NCBI RefSeq assembly: GCF_000340475.1
Contig: NZ_CM001792.1
Coordinates: forward strand, 3,523,253 to 3,587,252
Origin: Oceanobacillus kimchii X50
GTDB lineage: Bacteria; Bacillota; Bacilli; Bacillales; Amphibacillaceae
Direction of reading: 5' to 3'
DNA length: 64,000 bases
Shown here piece by piece: positions 1-8,534 of the stretch. Position 1 is the first letter of the stretch, and each line of letters begins with the position of its first letter. The notes beneath the pieces were generated by a model that ran no database searches, was not told the DNA's origin, and saw nothing but the letters and a program-made list of their open reading frames with translations. The position numbers and the translations under genes were made by a program.

Positions 1-289
1 TACGTCGAATAATAATGTCTTGTACTTTTGCAAAATTACCTCTCCATTTCTTGACTATACGTTATAATAACCATATAAATAATCCCTCATGCACTATAGT
101 GGTATGTGAGTAATTAATTTCCTAGGATTCCTAACCCTCTTGCCAGAATATAATTTGATGCGACTACTCAATAACCACATGTGTGCGCTTTATTATTTCA
201 CATTATAGCACGGATGATATGTACCTATAATCAAATCAGCTTCTACGTACTTTCATATCCTATAATTTAGCAATAACATCTAGTCATGA
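1..289. other. no gene seen at left edge
   Basis: AT-rich stretch downstream of the leftward helicase gene. No open frame with a ribosome binding site, RNA gene or clear terminator hairpin was found on either strand. Confidence 0.5.
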
Positions 290-2911
290 CTACTCCCACA
301 CGGATAATTGTTGTGACTTCGAAACAAATTCGGATGACATCGCATCTGTTCTTGCTTCTAGGAGTACTCTTCTGCCTTCTGTTGTTCTCGTATAAATCAG
401 CTCTGCTTTTCCTAGACGTTTTACCCAATGCTTTAAGAATATCTCGGCAGTTTCTTTTTTCTTTGCTAATTCAGAAGGAACAGCGTGATAATCTATCTTC
501 GTACGAAATAGCGCTTTTGCTTCTCTTCGAATGATGTATCGTGGATTCTGAATAGGATCACACACTTCTAACAATGAATGTAGATATATATTCTGGTCAT
601 ATATTGTACAATCCTCTACCCAACAAAATAGGTTTGCACTAAATTCATCTGTCTTTATCGTAACACCTTTTGGATTAGTTTCAGCCAAACCAGCTTCATA
701 TAAGGAGTGATAAATTACTTCTCCTATCTGTCCCAAGCTTTTCTCTACACTTATATTTTTATAAGTAATCTTTAATAATTTCCAAATATTACGTGAAGCA
801 AGCATAATACCAATTATAATAAAAGTGGTCACAAATATGAATATTGATTTGGTACTACCCGTAACTACTTCATTACCATCTGATAGTATCAGCATGAATA
901 ATACATAAAAAGAAATTGTAGCTACAATAGAGACCATTAAACCCTTCATGGTATTTCCAAATACAAACATAGTTGGCACCTTTACTACACTTTTATCTGT
1001 ACGTAGCTTTTCTTTCAACTTGCCGTCTACTTCTACCGCTTCCTTCCACCTCTGAAATAACCTATTCCGCTCACTTGAACGATCTATCATTTTCTTATTT
1101 TCCGTATCGATATCCAGCTTTCCGAAAGGTGGTTCAGCTAAGTCTAGCCGATTTATTCCTGATTGGATAACACCTTTAGTATGGCCTAAACCAATCAGTG
1201 CCTCGAATCTTCTTGTTAATGATAAGTAATCTTCTCCTCCATCAAAACGTGTAGAATCGAGGCAAACGAGATGCCAAATATTTGCAGTCTTTGTTGGGTT
1301 TCCTTTTTCCACACGAATTGCTCTTCCTCGCATTTGATTGGATAGCATAAACGATCCTACATATGACGCTAGTATCAACGAATTGATAAAAGGAGCATCC
1401 CACCCTTCACCTAATAATGCCGTTGTACCAATCAGCACTTTGATATGTCCTTGTTCAAACAATATGGTCATCAATTGGACCATTCGATGTTTCGATGTAG
1501 AATTCAGGCTGATTTCCACAAACCGTGGATCATGAGGAAGTTCCTTTCTAGTTACATCTATATTCCATTTATCTTCTAGTTTATTTACCTCGATAAGTGC
1601 TTCTTTTGGAATAATTGAAAGTGAGCCAGTTACTACTCCTACGGGAATTTCTAACCCTTCCCTACGCAGCCTCTCAAAAATAGGAACCGCTCCTAACCTG
1701 CGCAATTCCTTTTCATCTCCGACCTGTGTGGGTAAATCTTCTTTTCTGATATAATCCGTTAAAATAACCATCCGTAATTGTTCCTTCAACGCAGTAGCTT
1801 CCACCCGAACAATTTCTTCAATACTATTTAATTTAGACGGACTTTGAACAAGCATTCGATTTAATCGCTTATTGGAAGTAAGGAAAACTTTCTGTCGTTC
1901 AATCGCCCCTAACCGCTTCAACTGCTTCCGCTGTTCTTCCAGCACAGGTTGTTTAATGTCAACGAGGGTTTCTTTATATAACAGTTTGCTAAGTAGTATC
2001 TCTAGCCACTCTAGATTTAATTCCGGTAATTTTTTTGTCTTTGCTCCAGTTAATTTAACTGGCTCTACCCACGCACCACTTCCTGCTTCCTTTAAAAAAA
2101 TAAGCATACTTACAAAATAGGTCGGTTCAGATAAAATCTCTTCCGTATGTATAGAGGATTCAGTGATATATGGATGTGACTCAATGATTTCAATAAATGA
2201 ACTATTCAACCGAATTTGTTCCTGATATTCATTAACTTGTCGGCGAAATCGATTGATCTTTTCCTTTTCTGTATTCATCGGATTAGACATCCACACATAA
2301 TCTTGAAAAGGCGCTAACTCTGATTCTCGAACAAGCTCTGCAATATTAATCTCCGCATCAATTTCACCGCAAAGCTCTATATACCGACCCCATTCTTGCA
2401 TCGTTACATCGTAAGGCGGTGTAGCGGTAAGTGCTACAATGGCCGGATCGGACAATTGATTTTTAAAACGCATGGTAGATTTCCACCAGGCCGTACGTAG
2501 GTGATGGGCTTCGTCGAGCACAAGCGTTTTTATTTGTTTAGCCAATAATGCCTTGGATACATCCTTTTCCTTTGTTATCCATTGATGAAATCCTTGATAT
2601 GTGGATACCGTCACAAGCCTCGGATTCTCTAAATCTGTTGTAAGCCAATCCAGCTTCTCTTTTTTTTGATAAAATAATTCTATAAATCTATGTATCCACT
2701 GATTACGTATAGCAATCGTTGGCGCTAGTATAAGCGTTGCTTGATTAAATCGCAGCATCATCTCAAGACCAATTACTGTTTTCCCTGAACCGGGTGGTGC
2801 TACTAAATGCAAATGTCGTTTATCCAAAAAGTTGTCCATATCATCGATCACTTTTTGTTGATACGATCTCCATGGATATTTAAATTGAATATCTGATGGA
2901 AACTTTCCCAT
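290..2911 (-). CDS. SF2 DEAD/DEAH-box helicase with C-terminal membrane segments
   Basis: An 873-residue superfamily 2 helicase. Walker A APPGSGKT lies at residues 38-45 and the DEAH box at about 133-136, followed by TATPP (motif III-like) and a C-terminal motor with QMRGRAIR (motif VI). Two hydrophobic helices follow at about 655-677 and 689-707, then a soluble tail of roughly 165 residues, so the motor is probably tethered to the membrane. The start is ATG at 2911 behind AAGGAG, 8 nt upstream. It lies 136 nt downstream of ctaG on the same strand. ResIII-type helicases are common in restriction and phage-defence systems, but no nuclease partner is adjacent. The helicase assignment is firm; the biological role is unknown. 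Confidence 0.85.
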   Translation of the reverse strand: MGKFPSDIQFKYPWRSYQQKVIDDMDNFLDKRHLHLVAPPGSGKTVIGLEMMLRFNQATLILAPTIAIRNQWIHRFIELFYQKKEKLDWLTTDLENPRLVTVSTYQGFHQWITKEKDVSKALLAKQIKTLVLDEAHHLRTAWWKSTMRFKNQLSDPAIVALTATPPYDVTMQEWGRYIELCGEIDAEINIAELVRESELAPFQDYVWMSNPMNTEKEKINRFRRQVNEYQEQIRLNSSFIEIIESHPYITESSIHTEEILSEPTYFVSMLIFLKEAGSGAWVEPVKLTGAKTKKLPELNLEWLEILLSKLLYKETLVDIKQPVLEEQRKQLKRLGAIERQKVFLTSNKRLNRMLVQSPSKLNSIEEIVRVEATALKEQLRMVILTDYIRKEDLPTQVGDEKELRRLGAVPIFERLRREGLEIPVGVVTGSLSIIPKEALIEVNKLEDKWNIDVTRKELPHDPRFVEISLNSTSKHRMVQLMTILFEQGHIKVLIGTTALLGEGWDAPFINSLILASYVGSFMLSNQMRGRAIRVEKGNPTKTANIWHLVCLDSTRFDGGEDYLSLTRRFEALIGLGHTKGVIQSGINRLDLAEPPFGKLDIDTENKKMIDRSSERNRLFQRWKEAVEVDGKLKEKLRTDKSVVKVPTMFVFGNTMKGLMVSIVATISFYVLFMLILSDGNEVVTGSTKSIFIFVTTFIIIGIMLASRNIWKLLKITYKNISVEKSLGQIGEVIYHSLYEAGLAETNPKGVTIKTDEFSANLFCWVEDCTIYDQNIYLHSLLEVCDPIQNPRYIIRREAKALFRTKIDYHAVPSELAKKKETAEIFLKHWVKRLGKAELIYTRTTEGRRVLLEARTDAMSSEFVSKSQQLSVWE

Positions 2912-3047
2912 ACAACTGTCTCCTTACATACCTTCAAAAGTACAATTTTTTAATCGTTAAAATAGTTGAAATATAACTAGTACAATTATATACGAATCAG
3001 TAAAAACTTTCATACCAATCAATCCGTTCTATGTCATAGTACTCAGC

Positions 3048-3863
3048 CTATTGTCTCTTTAAAACCATTAACACTATCTTATGAATCCCCAACATAAAAA
3101 CACCCGCCATCCCTTGATCATACCTTGTATGAAACGGTGGGGGGAGTATGTGTACGGATAACGATTGAGAAGGTATACAGAGATGAGCAGTTAATTGTGT
3201 TAGGAAGGGGTTATTTATTCCATCTATGATCGCGCTGAATATAAATAATAGACAAGCCGGCATTAAGAGGATTCCGCTTAAAGATACATATGTCCTCTTT
3301 TGATCCCCATAAAGCAAATGTCTCGAATCAGGTGAAACCAATGGCCACCACATTAAAACAGCCAATAGTAAAAGTAAATATATCATTGCTTGATGAGCAA
3401 CGGGATTGTTTGAAAGAAACGTTAACACAACCGGCAAGTGATACATAAAAAATAACACAGAAAACAGAATTAATGAGGCCTTGGAAGTGGACAACCATTT
3501 GCTTCCTTTAACTGACTTTGACAACTTCCATACCCTTTGCCATAAAGCCGTTGGAATCCCTGATATAAGTAATGGAGGAACTATAAAATATAACATGCTC
3601 ATTTGAATCATATGTAAGCTAAAGGAAAGGTGACTAATCGTTGTAAATGGACTGCCCACGGTTACGTAGAACAAGCTTAAACTAAGCAAGAAAAAAATAG
3701 GTTGTCGATGATACACTTTTATGTCGGTTAGATAAGTGATGGATAGGGCATAAAGGAAAGCAATCAGAATAATGACAATCAATAATAGAACATTCCACGA
3801 TAGTAGCTCTCCAACGAATATATCATAAAATATAAACATCCCTCTCTTCTGATTTTTCATCAT
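3048..3863 (-). CDS. ctaG: cytochrome c oxidase assembly factor CtaG (caa3-type)
   Basis: A 271-residue polytopic membrane protein with about seven hydrophobic helices. It has the spacing of polar motifs typical of the Bacillus CtaG family, including SHLSFSLHMIQM and MYHLPVV, where conserved His residues sit in or next to membrane helices. In Bacillus, CtaG is needed to form active caa3 cytochrome oxidase, probably at the CuB/copper insertion step. The start at 3863 has AAGGG nine nt upstream. No cta oxidase subunit genes are nearby, so this is a stand-alone copy. It is divergent from the 2TM gene. Confidence 0.85.
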   Translation of the reverse strand: MMKNQKRGMFIFYDIFVGELLSWNVLLLIVIILIAFLYALSITYLTDIKVYHRQPIFFLLSLSLFYVTVGSPFTTISHLSFSLHMIQMSMLYFIVPPLLISGIPTALWQRVWKLSKSVKGSKWLSTSKASLILFSVLFFMYHLPVVLTFLSNNPVAHQAMIYLLLLLAVLMWWPLVSPDSRHLLYGDQKRTYVSLSGILLMPACLLFIFSAIIDGINNPFLTQLTAHLCIPSQSLSVHILPPPFHTRYDQGMAGVFMLGIHKIVLMVLKRQ

Positions 3864-4039
3864 GTAAATATACCCTTTTTATAATTATTGATATAACATG
3901 TGATTTATAACAACGAATTACATGTTATAATGAAGAAAAAAATCATATTTTCAAAAGTTGGACAATTGAAAAATTAAACTTGTTAAATTATTTACTTTCC
4001 ATCAGAGGCATATGTTTATAAAGAATGGAGGTGAAAAAA

Positions 4040-4321
4040 GTGGAAGATAACAAGTATGTAAGAGCGAAAAAGAAAGTGGAAGAGCTTAAAGCATTTTATA
4101 TTCATTTAATTGTTTTTATCCTTATTAATTCCATGTTTATCGTCATCAATGTATTGAACTATGAACAAGCTGGCCATTGGTGGTTTGTATATCCACTTAT
4201 TGGTTGGGGGATTGGTTTAGTTGCCCATGGTATTACCATATCCTCGTTTGGAATATTTGGCCCAAACTGGGAAGAGAGAAAAATTAAAGAATATATGGAT
4301 AAGGACACTAGTGATGATTAG
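4040..4321 (+). CDS. 2TM domain-containing protein
   Basis: A 93-residue protein with a charged N-terminus, two membrane helices (IHLIVFILINSMFIVINVL and the WWFVYPLIGWGIGL segment) and the FGxxWEERKIKEYM tail typical of the 2TM family. That module also occurs fused to bacterial histidine kinases. A GTG start at 4040 is preferred because GGAGGTG at 4028-4034 sits six nt upstream; the in-frame ATG at 4025 overlaps that ribosome binding site. Function unknown. It is convergent with the SDR gene to the right. Confidence 0.75.
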   Translation: MEDNKYVRAKKKVEELKAFYIHLIVFILINSMFIVINVLNYEQAGHWWFVYPLIGWGIGLVAHGITISSFGIFGPNWEERKIKEYMDKDTSDD

Positions 4322-4365
4322 GTTTTTGAGCCTTTTTTTACCTAGAAAGTATCCCATACAGTAAA

Positions 4366-4398
4366 AAAACCCATTCTGCACATATGTCAAAATGGGTT
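4366..4398 (-). terminator. intrinsic terminator of the SDR operon
   Basis: An AACCCATT/AATGGGTT stem (arms 4368-4375 and 4391-4398) is followed on the minus strand by a run of seven T. It ends leftward transcription just after the SDR gene stop at 4411. Confidence 0.7.
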
Positions 4399-4410
4399 CC
4401 TTATTCACTA

Positions 4411-5148
4411 TTATTGCGCTGTATATCCACCATCAATAACTAGACTATTTCCAGTCATGAAGGAAGAATCATCACTAGCCATGAACAGTACTGCTTTTGC
4501 CATTTCTTCTGGTTTACCTAAACGATTCATCGGAGTAGCAGTTGTTAGAGCTTCTCTATCCGAATCACCGAGGATTGCTGTATCAATAAATCCTGGGCAA
4601 AGTGCGTTTACACGGATATTACGTGTTGCATATTCCAAACCAAGTGAACGTGTTAAGTTAACCACACCTGCTTTTGCTGCGTTATATGCCGCACTTCCTG
4701 GTGATCCAACCCAACCATACATAGAAGCTGTATTTACAATAACTCCACTTCCTGCTTTCAAGAATTCTTTAATTGCGCCTTGTGCAACTAAGAATACGCC
4801 ATCTAAGTCCACTTCTACCGTTTTTCTCCATTCTGCATAGCTTAGTTCTTCGGTTGGTTTTACTGCACCAATTCCAGCGTTATTGAATAGAATATCTACT
4901 TTTCCATAAGTATCTAATGCTGTCGTAAAGATGCTTTTCACTTCTTCTTCACTTGTCACATCTGCTTTGATAAAAATAGCTTCTGATCCCTGTGATTTTA
5001 ATTCTGCTTCTATGCTAGCGCCTTTTTCTTCATTCATATCTACAAGTACTAATTTCGCACCTTCTGAAGCGAATAATTTTGCTGTTGCAGCACCAATTCC
5101 AGATACCCCACCAGTAATAACGGCCACTTTATCTTGTAATTTCATCAT
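4411..5148 (-). CDS. SDR family NAD(P)-dependent oxidoreductase (copy 1)
   Basis: A 245-residue classical short-chain dehydrogenase. The Rossmann motif TGGVSGIG is near residue 13, NNAGIG near 88, catalytic Ser in NTASMYG, YNAAK for the Tyr-Lys pair, and the C-terminal SSFMTGNSLVIDGGY typical of FabG/2,3-butanediol-type SDRs. An acidic residue after the glycine-rich loop (VLVDMN) suggests NAD(H) preference. It lies 152 nt downstream of a second SDR on the same strand and ends at a terminator, so the two are probably co-transcribed. The substrate cannot be read from sequence. Confidence 0.85.
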   Translation of the reverse strand: MMKLQDKVAVITGGVSGIGAATAKLFASEGAKLVLVDMNEEKGASIEAELKSQGSEAIFIKADVTSEEEVKSIFTTALDTYGKVDILFNNAGIGAVKPTEELSYAEWRKTVEVDLDGVFLVAQGAIKEFLKAGSGVIVNTASMYGWVGSPGSAAYNAAKAGVVNLTRSLGLEYATRNIRVNALCPGFIDTAILGDSDREALTTATPMNRLGKPEEMAKAVLFMASDDSSFMTGNSLVIDGGYTAQ

Positions 5149-5300
5149 AAATTCCTCCGATTTTTTATTTTTAGGTTCTCCGTATTTTTTTTATTTCATT
5201 CATCATAATGCACCAACGACTCAATATTCCTGCGTTTTCAGTGAGTAAATATTCACCTCGAACTCCTTAATGAACCGCTTCTATGTTTGTTATTTGTTCA

Positions 5301-6074
5301 TCACACGTTGAATAAAGCACCATCTACTGTATATGACGATGAGCTTACGTAAGCCGCTTCATCAGAAAGTAAAAATGCAATGACGTTAGCTACTTCTTCA
5401 GGTTCTCCGTAACGCTTCATTGGAACCGCATCGTTATAGGCTGTTTGTGCTTGATCCGCAGATCCTGGTGCTACATTTGATTCAATGTTACGCATCATTT
5501 GTGTATTAATCACACCTGGGTTTACCGTGTTTACACGCACGTTAAATGCTGCTGATTCTAAAGCCGCAACTTTATTCATACCCATAACAGCGTGTTTCGA
5601 TGAGTTGTATAGTGCCATGCTTGGTGAACCAATTAAACCAGCTACGGATGAAGTGTTGACGATTGAACCAGCTTTTTGTTCTTTCATTACTGGTAATACG
5701 TATTTCAGACCGAAAAGTACGCCTTTCACGTTAATGCCATAAACGAAATCGAATTCTTTTTCTGTAATTTCTTCAATTGATTTAGCTGGACCTTCCACGC
5801 CAGCATTATTGACAAAACCATCAATGCGACCAAATTTAGCAATGGTTTGCTCCACATAATTTTTAACATTTTCTTCATTTGAAACATCCGCTTTTACAAC
5901 TAGACTATTCTCTTCTGTTAAACCAAGCTCAGCTTGAACGGATTTGATTGCTTCTTCATTTAAATCAACTAATATAACTTTCGCTTGTGCGTTCGCTAAT
6001 TTCCGAACAACTTCTTTCCCGATACCACCTGCAGCACCTGTAACAATGACTACTTTATCTTGAAATTTACTCAT
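5301..6074 (-). CDS. SDR family NAD(P)-dependent oxidoreductase (copy 2)
   Basis: A 257-residue classical SDR. TGAAGGIG is near residue 13, ILVDLN indicates probable NAD(H) use, then NNAGVEG, catalytic Ser in NTSSVAG, YNSSK and a C-terminal VDGALFNV. It is more diverged than a recent tandem duplicate of its downstream neighbour would be. A TetR regulator is divergent from it, and the shared intergenic region carries a TetR-type palindrome. That suggests an inducible detoxification or catabolic pair, although the substrate is unknown. Confidence 0.85.
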   Translation of the reverse strand: MSKFQDKVVIVTGAAGGIGKEVVRKLANAQAKVILVDLNEEAIKSVQAELGLTEENSLVVKADVSNEENVKNYVEQTIAKFGRIDGFVNNAGVEGPAKSIEEITEKEFDFVYGINVKGVLFGLKYVLPVMKEQKAGSIVNTSSVAGLIGSPSMALYNSSKHAVMGMNKVAALESAAFNVRVNTVNPGVINTQMMRNIESNVAPGSADQAQTAYNDAVPMKRYGEPEEVANVIAFLLSDEAAYVSSSSYTVDGALFNV

Positions 6075-6191
6075 GTTGCTTCCCCCCTATTATAATAAAT
6101 GTGACAATCCACTGAATTTGAAAGTGTTTACAAATTTATTATAATACGATGAAAAGTGGGTTCAACCACCAATAAAACACTTATTGTGTAT

Positions 6192-6224
6192 TTACTAGAC
6201 ATATTAGGTATAATTGTCTAGTAA
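6192..6224. promoter_or_regulatory. candidate TetR operator over the -10 of the regulator gene
   Basis: A perfect inverted repeat, TTACTAGACA (6192-6201) and TGTCTAGTAA (6215-6224), with a 13-nt spacer. TATAAT at 6209-6214 lies between the arms, so binding would block the rightward promoter of the adjacent TetR gene and may also affect the divergent SDR promoter. Confidence 0.6.
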
Positions 6225-6259
6225 CGTTAAATTTTTTGATATATAAGGAGATGGAGTGA

Positions 6260-6859
6260 ATGCAAACCAATAAATCTACCCCGAGAAAAGATCGGACAAA
6301 AATGCACTTTCAACAGGCTCTGATTGCCTTAACGAAAGAGAAGGGGTTTCACTCTGTTTCTGTAAAAGATATCGTGCAGTATGCGAAGTATAATCGAAGT
6401 ACGTTCTATATTCATTATCGAGATAAATTTGAATTAGCTGAGGATCTTCTGTGTACCAATTTCACGTTATTAGAGGAATCTTTTGAGAAACCATACAAAT
6501 TAAAGCGAGAATTTAATACTGATCTATTAAAACAAGGTTCGTTTCATATCATCTCATCGATTTATAATAATCGGGAGTTCTATGATTTAATCAACTATGT
6601 AGACACCATTCCAAAACTGCATACCCGGTTCCCACAGATCATACTTAAAATGTATCAGGAGAAGTTTGAATTTAAAACGATTAATGATCTGCCAGTTAAT
6701 ATGGATTACTTTAAACGATACACAGCGTATGGCTTTTTTGGTCTATTAGCCCATTGGATTCATACAGGTTTCCAGACGCCGCAAGAAGAATTAATTAAAG
6801 AAGTTATCATGTTAGCTCAAACCCATATGGCCTCAGTGAAATATATAGGAAAACAATAG
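6260..6859 (+). CDS. TetR/AcrR family transcriptional regulator
   Basis: A 199-residue regulator. The N-terminal helix-turn-helix covers about residues 22-62 and contains the TetR pattern VSVKDIVQYAKYNRSTFYIHYRDKFEL. The C-terminal ligand domain resembles the TetR_C_8 type found with SDRs and membrane proteins in Bacilli. The ATG at 6260 follows AAGGAGATGGAG. It faces away from the SDR pair, and the intergenic palindrome over its own -10 suggests autorepression. The ligand is unknown. Confidence 0.85.
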   Translation: MQTNKSTPRKDRTKMHFQQALIALTKEKGFHSVSVKDIVQYAKYNRSTFYIHYRDKFELAEDLLCTNFTLLEESFEKPYKLKREFNTDLLKQGSFHIISSIYNNREFYDLINYVDTIPKLHTRFPQIILKMYQEKFEFKTINDLPVNMDYFKRYTAYGFFGLLAHWIHTGFQTPQEELIKEVIMLAQTHMASVKYIGKQ

Positions 6860-6917
6860 AAGCGTGCAGAAAAAGCGGTTATTTTAATGCACACTTCTTG
6901 TGGCTAGTTACGATCCT

Positions 6918-8285
6918 TTAAAAAAGAACGGCTTGTTTTTGCGTTTTGCCAGCATCCTTCGCCATTGCTTTTAGTGCCACTTCATTCAGGAAGTTCACTG
7001 GTTTATTGTAATGCGGCTGGAAGAAGAAATCGGTCAATGCCAATTGCTCAATCGTCATGTTATTGGCAATACCGACACTAATCGTATTGATTGCCTGTGT
7101 GAAGTCAGCATCGGAAATCACCTGTGCACCAACGATGCGATGTGTCTCCGCCTCATAGACAAGTTTTAATTGAATCTCGGCGTTTTCTGGCATAAAATCT
7201 GGTCGATAATTATCTTTATAGACAACACTATCCACCGTCAACCCTGCAAGATTTGCGGCACTTTCTGTTAATCCAGTTGAAGCAATGTTATGATGATATA
7301 ACTTTAATCCGGACGTACCTTGCGTTCCCGGATGGGCCATCACCGGACGCATCAGGTTATGCGCAGCTATCGTCCCCATTCTTACTGCATTAGTTGATAA
7401 TGGGATATAGGCAGACTGTTTGGTCGCATTGTTATAAATAGCACAGCAATCCCCTGCCGCATAGACATCCTTTGCACTGGTTTGCATATATTCATCCACC
7501 ACGATCGCACCATTACCTAACATGTCTAATTGATCGTTCAACAAGCCAGTATTTGGTCTAAATCCAATACACATTACCACTAAGTCTGCGTTATATTCAC
7601 CCTTGTCGGTAATCACCTTTTCAACCGTTTCTTCTCCTTCAAATTGGGAAACCGTCTGGCCGAGTGCTAATTGAACACCGCGCTGTTCAAAACTCGCTTC
7701 CACAGGTTCGGTAAAGATATCATCCAAATAGCGATTTAAGATTCGTTCTTCACTATCAACTAATGTTACATTTTTACCGTTTTCTTCAAAAGCTTCCACG
7801 AGCTCCACACCAATGTATCCTGCACCGACAACAACAACATTTCGGACCGATGCGGAACGTTCAATAATCTCTTTAGCATGGTCATAATTTTTACATAACA
7901 ACACATTATCTAAATCAGCGCCTGGAATTGGTGGCGTTATTGGCCATGAACCCGATGCGATAATTAATTTATCGTAGGAATAGTTTTTGTGCTTATCTGT
8001 TTTCAAATCTTTTGCTTGCAGTTGCTTATTCGTTACATCACAGGCAATCACGTCATGATTCATATGCATGCGTACGCCTAAACTTTCAAATTGTGGGACA
8101 GAAGCATAAAAGAGATCCTCTGGATTCTCTACCACACCGCCTACAGAAAGCGCGATCCCACAAGATAGAAAGGAAACATTATCATTTCTTTCGAATACAT
8201 CAATCTCTGCTTCAGGGTAAAGGTCTACTATATTTTTAATCGCTGTTGTTCCAGCGTGTGTACATCCAATTACTGCTACTTTCAT
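6918..8285 (-). CDS. FAD-dependent NADH oxidase / CoA-disulfide reductase-like protein
   Basis: A 455-residue flavoprotein of the pyridine nucleotide-disulfide reductase class. There is an N-terminal FAD-binding VIGCTHAGT, then Cys42 in SFLSCGIAL, the position of the redox Cys of NADH oxidase and NADH peroxidase. His10 matches the peroxidase active-site His. The second Rossmann motif is VVGAGYIGVEL, FAD motif II is VYAAGDCCA, and a dimerisation domain follows. It probably reduces O2 or H2O2 to water, or CoA-disulfide, with NADH. The start ATG at 8285 follows GGAGGGTG. It is leftward behind its own promoter region, which carries two TTCAC/GTGAA repeats. Confidence 0.8.
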   Translation of the reverse strand: MKVAVIGCTHAGTTAIKNIVDLYPEAEIDVFERNDNVSFLSCGIALSVGGVVENPEDLFYASVPQFESLGVRMHMNHDVIACDVTNKQLQAKDLKTDKHKNYSYDKLIIASGSWPITPPIPGADLDNVLLCKNYDHAKEIIERSASVRNVVVVGAGYIGVELVEAFEENGKNVTLVDSEERILNRYLDDIFTEPVEASFEQRGVQLALGQTVSQFEGEETVEKVITDKGEYNADLVVMCIGFRPNTGLLNDQLDMLGNGAIVVDEYMQTSAKDVYAAGDCCAIYNNATKQSAYIPLSTNAVRMGTIAAHNLMRPVMAHPGTQGTSGLKLYHHNIASTGLTESAANLAGLTVDSVVYKDNYRPDFMPENAEIQLKLVYEAETHRIVGAQVISDADFTQAINTISVGIANNMTIEQLALTDFFFQPHYNKPVNFLNEVALKAMAKDAGKTQKQAVLF

Positions 8286-8312
8286 TACGAAACACCCTCC
8301 AATTTATGTTAT

Positions 8313-8408
8313 GTTCAGTATTTCACAAAATAAGGTGAATTCCTTTTTAAGGATTCATATTCTTAGTATAACAACTTGTTCACTATTTCACAATAATAAA
8401 TGTGAATT
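8313..8408. promoter_or_regulatory. duplicated TTCAC...GTGAA elements upstream of the NADH oxidase gene
   Basis: Two direct copies of GTTCAsTATTTCACAA lie at about 8313-8328 and 8378-8393. Each continues into an inverted GTGAATT (8335-8341 and 8402-8408). The TTTCACAA core resembles one half of the Rex redox-repressor site (TTGTGAAN4TTCACAA), which would suit an NADH oxidase, but the first half-site is imperfect. Confidence 0.4.
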
Positions 8409-8470
8409 ATTGAGCAAATTTTTGTACTCCTCATAATAATTCCTTTAGATACGTAGTTTAAAAATATAAA

Positions 8471-8504
8471 ACCAGCTCTTTACATTTATTTATAAAAAGC
8501 TGGT
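8471..8504 (-). terminator. terminator after the TRAP operon
   Basis: A CCAGCTCTTTA/TAAAAAGCTGG stem with one mismatch is followed on the minus strand by a T-rich tract. It lies 30 nt past the dctM stop and separates this operon from the NADH oxidase gene. Confidence 0.6.
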
Positions 8505-8534
8505 CTTATAAATTTCAAAAAGGGATTAATAACA

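Noticed and set aside
286..534. 82-codon rightward frame at the left edge
   Set aside because: Lies antisense within the helicase gene, and no ribosome binding site is apparent.
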